This document shows positions 57,691 to 64,000 of a stretch of DNA of 64,000 bases, in pieces; positions within the stretch are counted from its first letter, which is position 1, and each line of letters begins with the position of its first letter. Location: contig CP143429.1 of NCBI GenBank assembly GCA_039636775.1, positions 868,001 through 932,000 on the forward strand, in the 5' to 3' direction. The DNA comes from Micrococcaceae bacterium Sec5.8. Lineage in GTDB: Bacteria; Actinomycetota; Actinomycetes; Actinomycetales; Micrococcaceae. Under the pieces are notes generated by a model. It was given only the letters and a program-made list of their open reading frames with translations, made no database searches and was not told the DNA's origin. Position numbers and translations under genes: made by a program.

Positions 57691-59061
57691 GTGACCATCC
57701 ATCCGTCAAGCACTGCTGCGGCGCCCCATCTGCCGACAGTGTTCGTTCCTCCCATCGATGCCGCTGAACTGTGCGCCCGGCTGATCCGGTTCGATACGAC
57801 CAACCACGGAGAAGGCAAAAGCGCCGGGGAACGCGAGTGTGCCGAATTTATCGCCGCCCTGCTGGAATCCGCAGGCTACCGGCCCGTGCTGCTGGCACCC
57901 TCGCCGGAACGCGCCTCGGTGGTGGTGCGGATCGAGGGCACAGACAGGTCCCTGCCGGGCCTGCTGGTCCACGCCCACCTCGACGTCGTACCGGCCGAAC
58001 CGGAGCAGTGGAGCCGGGACCCGTTCTCCGGTGAGATCGATGATGGCTACATTTACGGCCGGGGCGCCTCCGACATGAAGGACATGGTGGCCATGACCCT
58101 CGCGACCCTGCTCAACTGGTCGGCAGCGGGAATCCGGCCCTTACGGGACATCGTGGTGGCTTTTGTCGCAGACGAGGAGGACAAAGGCGACTACGGGGCG
58201 CTCTGGCTCGCAGCCGACCATCCCGAACTTTTCGCCGGCGTCGGGGCCGCCATCGGCGAATCCGGCGGCCACGCGACCGTCCTCACCGCCGTCGATGGCG
58301 CCTCCGTCCGGCTGTACCCCGTGGCGGTCGCGGAACGCGGGACCCTGCACATCCGGGTCCGCGCCGAGGGGAACTCCGGCCACGGCTCCCGCCCGGTGCC
58401 TGCGAATGCCGTCAAGACCCTGATCTCCGCGCTCGACCGGGTAGGTAACTACCGCTGGCCGCTGACCCTGACGCCTGCCGTGCGCACCTACATTGAGCAG
58501 ACCTCAGCGGCGCTGGGGCACAACGCGGACCTGGCCACCGAGGCCGGCGTCGGAGTCGCCATTGACGCCATGGGTGCGGCAGGCACCGTGGCCGGGGTGA
58601 CCATCCGCTGCTCGGCCACTCCCACGGTGCTCCGTGCCGGGTACAAGGTCAACGTCATCCCTGGCGTCGCCGAAGCCGACATCGACATCCGCTGCCTGCC
58701 GGGGACGGAGGAATCCACCATGGACACCATCGATGCGCTGCTGGGGCCGGGGATCACGCGGGAATTCCTCTCCCACCAGCCGCCCACCCAGTCGGACGCG
58801 GGGTCGCACTGGTTCGATTCGATGCGGCGGGCCCTGCTGCGGCACGACCCTGCGGCCGTCGTGGTGCCGTACTGCATGGGCGGCGGGACCGACGCGAAGG
58901 CTTTCGCCCCGCTGGGCATTTCCTGCTTCGGCTTCGCACCGCTGGGCGCCGACCCCGACGGCCGGACCGTGGACGGCGTGCACGGGGTGGACGAACGCGT
59001 TCCGGCAGCGAGTGTCCGCAGCGGGCAGCTGATCCTGCAGGACTTCCTGGAAAACGTGTGA
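57691..59061 (+). CDS. M20 family metallopeptidase
   Basis: A 456-residue M20 (ArgE/DapE/carnosinase-like) peptidase. The first metal motif is H96-L-D98 in HAHLDVVP, the bridging Asp is D128 in GRGASDMKD, the catalytic Glu pair is E162-E163 in VADEEDKG, E190 follows in IGESGG, and the last His is in VHGVDERV. It would cleave a dipeptide or amide; muropeptide-derived peptides are the likely substrate by context. The GTG start follows AGGGAG. It is divergent from the ABC operon and overlaps the next gene by 4 bp. Confidence 0.9.
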   Translation: MTIHPSSTAAAPHLPTVFVPPIDAAELCARLIRFDTTNHGEGKSAGERECAEFIAALLESAGYRPVLLAPSPERASVVVRIEGTDRSLPGLLVHAHLDVVPAEPEQWSRDPFSGEIDDGYIYGRGASDMKDMVAMTLATLLNWSAAGIRPLRDIVVAFVADEEDKGDYGALWLAADHPELFAGVGAAIGESGGHATVLTAVDGASVRLYPVAVAERGTLHIRVRAEGNSGHGSRPVPANAVKTLISALDRVGNYRWPLTLTPAVRTYIEQTSAALGHNADLATEAGVGVAIDAMGAAGTVAGVTIRCSATPTVLRAGYKVNVIPGVAEADIDIRCLPGTEESTMDTIDALLGPGITREFLSHQPPTQSDAGSHWFDSMRRALLRHDPAAVVVPYCMGGGTDAKAFAPLGISCFGFAPLGADPDGRTVDGVHGVDERVPAASVRSGQLILQDFLENV

Positions 59062-60590
59062 GTGACCGGTGGGCAGCGCTGCTTGAGCCTCTGGCTGCGG
59101 ACCGGGTGCGTGGCCGCACGGCGCCGGCGCTCGCCGTCGGCGTCTTCACCGCAGGAAACCTGCGCGCCGCCGCGTTGCGCGGCAGCATCGATGAGACCGG
59201 CCGTCCGCCGCAGGCTGATACCGCCTTCCGTATCGCGTCCTGCACTAAATCCTTCACCGCTGCCGCCGTCCTGATCCTGCGTGACCGCGGCCTCCTGGAC
59301 CTCGACAGCGAGGTCTCGGTGCATCTGCCTTATCTCCGCCTGATCGGCCCGGAGAAGGACATGCCCGGTGGTCCGCTGACCGTGCGGATGCTTCTGACCA
59401 TGTCCGGCGGGCTGCCCACCGACGACCCCTGGGCCGACCGGCAGGAAGCCATGTCCGGCGCCGGCCTCGAGGACCTGCTGAAAGCCGGGGTGCGCCTGGT
59501 CCGGGCGCCTGGAACAGGCTACGAATACTCGAACCTGGGCTATGCCATGCTTGGAGCCGTCATCGCGGCGGCCGCAGGACGCGGCTACACCGACGTGGTC
59601 CGGCAGGAACTGCTGGAGCCGCTGGGGCTGGTGAGCACCGGTTTCGACGCCGGCGTCCGCGCGGGCGGGGGAGTGGCCCGGGGCTATCGCCGGCGCCGCG
59701 AGCAGTGGCAACCGCAACCCTTCAGCGCACCCGGTGCCTTCTCGGCCATCGGCGGGCTCTTCAGCACCCTCACCGACCTGGGCCGCTGGGCGGACTGGCT
59801 TGCCGACGGCTTTGCCGACGGGACGGAACCCCCCGGGCAGCCACTGAGCAGGGCAAGCCGCCGGGAAATGCAACGGCTGCACCGGCCTGCCGGACCGGAG
59901 CGCCTCGTCACTGGTGGCACCGGCGGGACGGCCGGCGCCGGCGGTTACGGCTTTGGCCTCCGGGTCCTGCAGGACCCGGTCCGGGGACTGGTGGTCGGCC
60001 ACGCGGGCGGGTATCCGGGGTTCAGCTCACACATGACGTGGCACCCTGCGAGCGGCACCGCCGTCGTCGGCTTCGAAAACGCCAGCTACGCGAAGGTGGG
60101 TGTCCTGGTCCGCGAAGTGCTCGCCGCGGCACTTGAGAATGCCGGCGAAGCCCCTCCCGGGGGCATCCTGCCCGGCGAAGCCCGTCCCGCCGGACACCCT
60201 CCTGCCGATCCTGCGACGCCGGCGTCGGGGGAGCCGGCAGGGACCGGCGCAACCCCGTGGCCTGAAACGCTCGAGGCGCGCGCCGTCGTCGAACGGCTCG
60301 TCCACGCGTGGGATGACGGACTGGCGCGCTCGGTGTTTGCCAGCAACGTGGAGCTGGATGAGGCGATCGAGGACCGGCGGGAGCGGCTGCAGCTGGTGCT
60401 GGCCGCGGTGGGGCCGCTGCGGCATGGCGCCCCGGAACCCGGCTTCAGCGAGACAGCGGCGCGGCTCGAATGGGTGATGCCCGGCGACCGCGGCGGCCTC
60501 CACTGCGAGTTGTCGATGACGCCCGAGGCGGTGCCCAAGGTGCAGAGCCTGACCTTCGCGGCGGTCGCGTCCACGCCGGCCGATGATTAG
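59058..60590 (+). CDS. Class C beta-lactamase-like serine hydrolase with C-terminal domain
   Basis: A 510-residue hydrolase. The AmpC-type core has SCTKSFTAAAVL (SxxK), YEYSNLGYAMLGAV (YxN) and HAGGYPGFSSHM as the third box. After about residue 375 a Pro/Gly-rich linker leads to ~120 residues (ARAVVERLVHAWDDGLARSVF onward) that look like an extra domain of unknown role. No signal peptide. Start GTGA overlap with the M20 gene indicates coupling. Probably a D-aminopeptidase or esterase acting in the same pathway; reaction unproven. Confidence 0.82.
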   Translation: MSDRWAALLEPLAADRVRGRTAPALAVGVFTAGNLRAAALRGSIDETGRPPQADTAFRIASCTKSFTAAAVLILRDRGLLDLDSEVSVHLPYLRLIGPEKDMPGGPLTVRMLLTMSGGLPTDDPWADRQEAMSGAGLEDLLKAGVRLVRAPGTGYEYSNLGYAMLGAVIAAAAGRGYTDVVRQELLEPLGLVSTGFDAGVRAGGGVARGYRRRREQWQPQPFSAPGAFSAIGGLFSTLTDLGRWADWLADGFADGTEPPGQPLSRASRREMQRLHRPAGPERLVTGGTGGTAGAGGYGFGLRVLQDPVRGLVVGHAGGYPGFSSHMTWHPASGTAVVGFENASYAKVGVLVREVLAAALENAGEAPPGGILPGEARPAGHPPADPATPASGEPAGTGATPWPETLEARAVVERLVHAWDDGLARSVFASNVELDEAIEDRRERLQLVLAAVGPLRHGAPEPGFSETAARLEWVMPGDRGGLHCELSMTPEAVPKVQSLTFAAVASTPADD

Positions 60591-60675
60591 CGCCGGTAAG
60601 GACATAGAATCCGAGAACCCGGGGCGGCTGGCGCGCCGGGACTACAGGGCAGGGCCCGAGCCCAGGGAGCCGTAC

Positions 60676-61542
60676 GTGAGTATCCAGTCCACCATTCATT
60701 CCCTGATGCCCTCGCTGGCGCCTGCAGCCCGGCGCGTTGCCGAGGTGATCGTCACCGATCCGGGCGTTGTGCTGGGCCTGACAATCTCTGAACTCGCCAC
60801 GATGTGCAACACCTCCGAACCCTCCGTCGTGCGGTTCTGCCGCGCCATCGGCTTCAGCGGCTACGTCCAGCTCAGGCTGGCGCTGGCCACCGAAATCGGC
60901 CGCGAGCACAGCTCAGGGGCGGTGGGCAAGAAGTTCGGCGAAGACATCCGGCCGGAGGATTCCCTCGCCGATGCCGTCGCCAAAGTCCGCTACACCGAGA
61001 CCATGGGCATTCAGGAGACCTTGGACGGCCTTGACCTCGACGTCCTCGGCACCGTGGCGGAGAAAATCAATGCCGCTCCGCACACACTCATCTACGGGGT
61101 GGGTGCCGGGGCCATCGTCGCGGACGATCTCCGGTACAAACTTTTCCGGATCCGGCGGCAGGCGACCTCGTTCCGGGACCAGCATGATGCCCTGATGGGG
61201 GCATCCCTCATGGGCCCCGAGGATGTGGCCATCGCCTTTTCGCACAGCGGCCGGACCCGGGAGACGCTGGAGTTCCTCCGCCGGGCGAACGCTTCCGGGG
61301 CGGCAACGGTGGCGGTCAGCAATGCGGCCGCGTCGCCGATCGTCCAGGAAGCAGACCTCAGCCTGTTCACCGTGGTGCGGGAGACCGCGTTCCGATCCGG
61401 CGCCATGGTGTCCCGGATAGCCCAGCTGTCCGTGGTGGACTGCCTCTTCGTCAGTGTCGCCCGGCTGAGTTACGGATCCACGCTGGAGGCGCTGGAGATC
61501 ACCCGCGAGGCCGTCCTGGGGCGACCGGGGCCGAGGCCGTAA
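60676..61542 (+). CDS. RpiR/MurR-family regulator (HTH plus SIS)
   Basis: A 288-residue repressor-type regulator. The N-terminal HTH_6 (about 5-80) contains ATMCNTSEPSVVRFCRAIGFSGY, the family recognition helix; the C-terminal SIS sugar-phosphate sensor (about 120-265) has IYGVGAGAIVADDL and AFSHSGRTRETLE. Family members such as MurR respond to N-acetylmuramate 6-phosphate or other sugar phosphates, which suits a peptidoglycan-recycling locus. I chose GTG 60676 for its AGGGAGC site; an ATG at 60583 overlapping the upstream gene is the alternative. Confidence 0.9.
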   Translation: MSIQSTIHSLMPSLAPAARRVAEVIVTDPGVVLGLTISELATMCNTSEPSVVRFCRAIGFSGYVQLRLALATEIGREHSSGAVGKKFGEDIRPEDSLADAVAKVRYTETMGIQETLDGLDLDVLGTVAEKINAAPHTLIYGVGAGAIVADDLRYKLFRIRRQATSFRDQHDALMGASLMGPEDVAIAFSHSGRTRETLEFLRRANASGAATVAVSNAAASPIVQEADLSLFTVVRETAFRSGAMVSRIAQLSVVDCLFVSVARLSYGSTLEALEITREAVLGRPGPRP

Positions 61543-61580
61543 GCGCGTCTTGGCGGCGGGCCGCCGTCGGCGCCGGGATG

Positions 61581-61600
61581 AACCGGCGTTCGCGCCGGTT
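61581..61600 (+). terminator. TTCG-tetraloop hairpin
   Basis: AACCGGCG and CGCCGGTT pair perfectly around a TTCG loop, in the 89-bp gap after the RpiR gene and before the NmrA-like gene. It probably ends the divergent operon; the U-rich tail is weak. Confidence 0.6.
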
Positions 61601-61631
61601 TCTGTGCAGTATCACGAAAGGAGATGGCCTG

Positions 61632-62519
61632 ATGGCGGATGAGGTGATCCTGGTGACCGGGGCCACGGGTAATGTCGGGCGGGTCGTGGTGGAACACTTG
61701 CTCACCGCCGGCCGGAGCGTCCGTGCGGCCGGCCGCAGTGCCGAATCGGTGCGCCGGATGTTCGGGCAGCGGGTGGACGCCGTTGCCTTCGATTTCGCGG
61801 ACGAGAGCACCTTCCCTGGCACGTTCGACGGGGTCCACGGAATGTTTCTGTTGCGCCCGCCGCAGCTGGGCAAGCCAAAGACGCAGATCATCCCTGCCCT
61901 GGAGTACGCCCGTGCCTGCGGGGTCGAGCAGATGGTGTTCCTTTCCATCCAGGGTGCGGAGAAGAACAAAGCCGTCCCGCACGCCGCCATCGAAGCGTGG
62001 CTCCGCGGCTCCGGTGTTGCCTGGACCTTCGTGCGGGCGTCCTTCTTCCACCAAAACCTTGCCACCACCCACGTGAGTGATATCCGCGACCGTGACGAAC
62101 TCGTGGTTCCCGCCGGCCGGGGCGGCACCGCGTTCGTTGACTGCGAGGACGTCGGCGCCGTCAGCGCCGCAGCACTGCTGAATCCCGCCGCGCACCGCAA
62201 CACCGCGTGGACCGTGACCGGGAACGAAGCGCTGACCTACGGACAGGTTGCCCAAATCCTGGCAGACGAACTTGGCCGGCCCATCCGGTATGCCCGGCCC
62301 GGTATCTTCCGCTACCTCGGGCATGCCCGTCGAACCCTGGGAATGACCTGGGCGATGGCCTTCATCACCGCGGCCATCTACACCTCAGCCCGGCTCGGAC
62401 TGGCCGGCGGCTTGTCCGATTCGGTGCGCCAAGTCCTGGGCCGGGACCCGATCAGTTTCGCCGAATTCGCCCACCGGGAACGGGGCACCTGGCAACCGAC
62501 TCCGCCGCCGGTGCGCTGA
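61632..62519 (+). CDS. NmrA-like NAD(P)-binding protein
   Basis: A 295-residue atypical SDR of the NmrA/HSCARG type. The cofactor motif is VTGATGNVGRVVVEHLL; the catalytic Tyr-Lys pair is absent, typical of this group, which acts as redox sensor or NADPH-binding regulator. LSIQGAEKNKAVPHAAIEAWL and VRASFFHQNL match the family. AAAGGAG lies before the ATG at 61632. Substrate or partner unknown. Confidence 0.87.
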   Translation: MADEVILVTGATGNVGRVVVEHLLTAGRSVRAAGRSAESVRRMFGQRVDAVAFDFADESTFPGTFDGVHGMFLLRPPQLGKPKTQIIPALEYARACGVEQMVFLSIQGAEKNKAVPHAAIEAWLRGSGVAWTFVRASFFHQNLATTHVSDIRDRDELVVPAGRGGTAFVDCEDVGAVSAAALLNPAAHRNTAWTVTGNEALTYGQVAQILADELGRPIRYARPGIFRYLGHARRTLGMTWAMAFITAAIYTSARLGLAGGLSDSVRQVLGRDPISFAEFAHRERGTWQPTPPPVR

Positions 62520-62646
62520 TCCCGCCCTGGGCCGGCTGGCTCCACCCAGCCCATGCCAGCGCGGGGCCACCCGGACCCATCCCCGCTGCTGGAGATGGAC
62601 CGCAGGTGACCCCGCGCAAGTGTTCGTGCTGCTGGGTGGTTGAAGG

Positions 62647-63648
62647 CTAGGAAGCGGCCGCCGTGCCGTAGGTCTGCTGGATGACGGAGCCCCAGTACGG
62701 GCCGTACATCGTGGTGGAGTTTGTGCCGTAGCCGTAGCTGTTGACCGAGTTCTGGTAGCCGGTGGAGCTGGAACCGATGAACCACGGGCCGCCGGAGGAT
62801 CCGCCGGTCATGTTGCACGGGATGCCCTGGGTTTTGAACTGCGGGTTGTAGGAGTCGTTGGTGGCGGTGCCGCTGCAGCTCTTGAGCGACTCACCGTTGA
62901 AGGGTGCAGCCGCCGGGTAACCGTAGGACTTGTAGCTCAGGCCGCGGGCGGCGTTGAACTGCACACCCGACGCGCCAACCACGTCTGCCAGTTTCTGGCC
63001 GTTGAGGGTGTTCAGGACCGCGAAGCCGGTGTCGTAGGTCATGTCGCCGCCGGAGCTCCACTGGGTCGGGGCGTAGAGGGCCTTGGCTGTCCACTTGCCA
63101 TAGGGAGCGGCGCCATTGAGGTAGGCCGGGACAAAGGTGAACTTGGTAGCAAAAGCGCCCGGGCCCTCGTTCACGCAGTGCCCCGCCGTGGAGACGGTGC
63201 TCTTGTTCGCGGACGAGACGGAGTTCCCCGAGCACACGTAGTTGGCGCCGCCGAGAGTGAAGAAGATCTTGCCCACGTGCTTGACCGGGGTCTCGCTCGC
63301 GTTGGCCCTGGTTTGGATTTCCTTGGACTGGACGCTTGGCGCCAGGGCCTCAACGGTGCTCGGCGCACCCGCCTCGGCCGGGCGGTTCAGTGCGGCTTTG
63401 GCCCAGGCTCCCCGCTGCACCGCCTTGTCGGCCAGCACGTCTCCGGGGATTGCGGTGCGCATCCGCTCCTCCGTCCAGTAGTCGGCAGCGCCGGTCTCGA
63501 CGACGGCATGGCTGCTGACGCCCGACGTCTCGGCTGGCGCCTTGCCCGGCACCGGAGCGGCGCTCGCTGCACCCGCCGCGCTCAAGGCCAGCAGCGCCGC
63601 CGCGGAGAGGCTGAGGAGGCTGGTGGCCAGAGTCGTTGGAGTTCTCAT
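62647..63648 (-). CDS. Secreted trypsin-like serine protease
   Basis: A 333-residue exported serine peptidase. Residues 1-30 are a Sec signal (ATSLLSLSAAALLALSAAGAASAA); residues ~31-125 look like a pro-region. The catalytic triad is H157 in STAGHC, D206 in TYDTGFAVL and S285 in GGSSGGPW, the V8/glutamyl-endopeptidase-like arrangement. Two likely disulfide cysteine pairs (C139/C158, C258/C278) surround the active site. The gene stands alone, convergent with the NmrA gene and divergent from isocitrate dehydrogenase. Confidence 0.9.
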   Translation of the reverse strand: MRTPTTLATSLLSLSAAALLALSAAGAASAAPVPGKAPAETSGVSSHAVVETGAADYWTEERMRTAIPGDVLADKAVQRGAWAKAALNRPAEAGAPSTVEALAPSVQSKEIQTRANASETPVKHVGKIFFTLGGANYVCSGNSVSSANKSTVSTAGHCVNEGPGAFATKFTFVPAYLNGAAPYGKWTAKALYAPTQWSSGGDMTYDTGFAVLNTLNGQKLADVVGASGVQFNAARGLSYKSYGYPAAAPFNGESLKSCSGTATNDSYNPQFKTQGIPCNMTGGSSGGPWFIGSSSTGYQNSVNSYGYGTNSTTMYGPYWGSVIQQTYGTAAAS

Positions 63649-63659
63649 GGGTGTCCTAA

Positions 63660-64000
<341 letters not shown>

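Overview
The window is high-GC actinobacterial chromosome. The rRNA sequences, the GC-rich codon use with many GTG starts, a PerM-like gene beside purN, a monomeric-type isocitrate dehydrogenase and DUF4383/DUF6226 proteins all fit Arthrobacter sensu lato (Micrococcaceae); the genus is an inference from the 16S text and gene content, not a database match.

Layout. 1-6761 (minus): a type I Wadjet (JetABCD, also called MksFEBG) plasmid-defence operon; jetD runs off the left edge. 6938-10141: a two-part DUF6226 protein, a VOC protein and an acyltransferase-3 membrane protein. 10135-14098: a DUF336 protein divergent from an operon of class II aldolase, HAD phosphatase, DhaL and DhaK. 14394-18310: zinc alcohol dehydrogenase, a one-chain sensor kinase/response regulator fusion, and an AraC-VOC pair. 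18567-21993: cold-shock protein, small membrane protein, ZIP transporter, SDR. 23534-29043: a complete 16S-23S-5S rRNA operon with recognisable processing stems and a terminator. 29131-32723: a possible small ORF, SDR and excalibur protein, then the first of three tandem PAS-GGDEF-EAL cyclic-di-GMP proteins (30855-37352). 37385-40945: UDP-glucose dehydrogenase overlapping a GT4 glycosyltransferase, then an EVE-like/HNH nuclease that is probably a modification-dependent restriction enzyme. 41391-47779: DUF4383, PerM-like protein, a small membrane protein, purN, an MFS transporter and purH. 47803-61542: a large block that reads as peptidoglycan-peptide (muropeptide) salvage. 61632-64000: NmrA-like protein, secreted serine protease, and the start of isocitrate dehydrogenase.

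How genes work together. The Wadjet genes overlap by 4-11 bp and are surely co-translated. The muropeptide block has two facing arms: a six-gene minus-strand operon (solute-binding protein, DppB-like and DppC-like permeases, fused double ATPase, LD-carboxypeptidase, two serine beta-lactamase-like hydrolases) and a divergent plus-strand operon (M20 peptidase, beta-lactamase-like hydrolase, RpiR/MurR-type regulator), with a dipeptide epimerase ending 12 bp from the first arm. The 231-bp divergent gap carries palindromic AT-rich sites that may be the regulator's operators. The aldolase-HAD-DhaL-DhaK operon looks like a self-contained triose/ketose phosphate route with no PTS DhaM and no local transporter or regulator.

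The most notable items are the Wadjet operon, the EVE-HNH nuclease, the muropeptide block, the aldolase/Dha operon of unknown substrate, the tandem c-di-GMP triplet with divergent regulatory sites, and two intergenic repeat elements (41084-41213 and 44469-44559). I see no clearly new defence system beyond known families.
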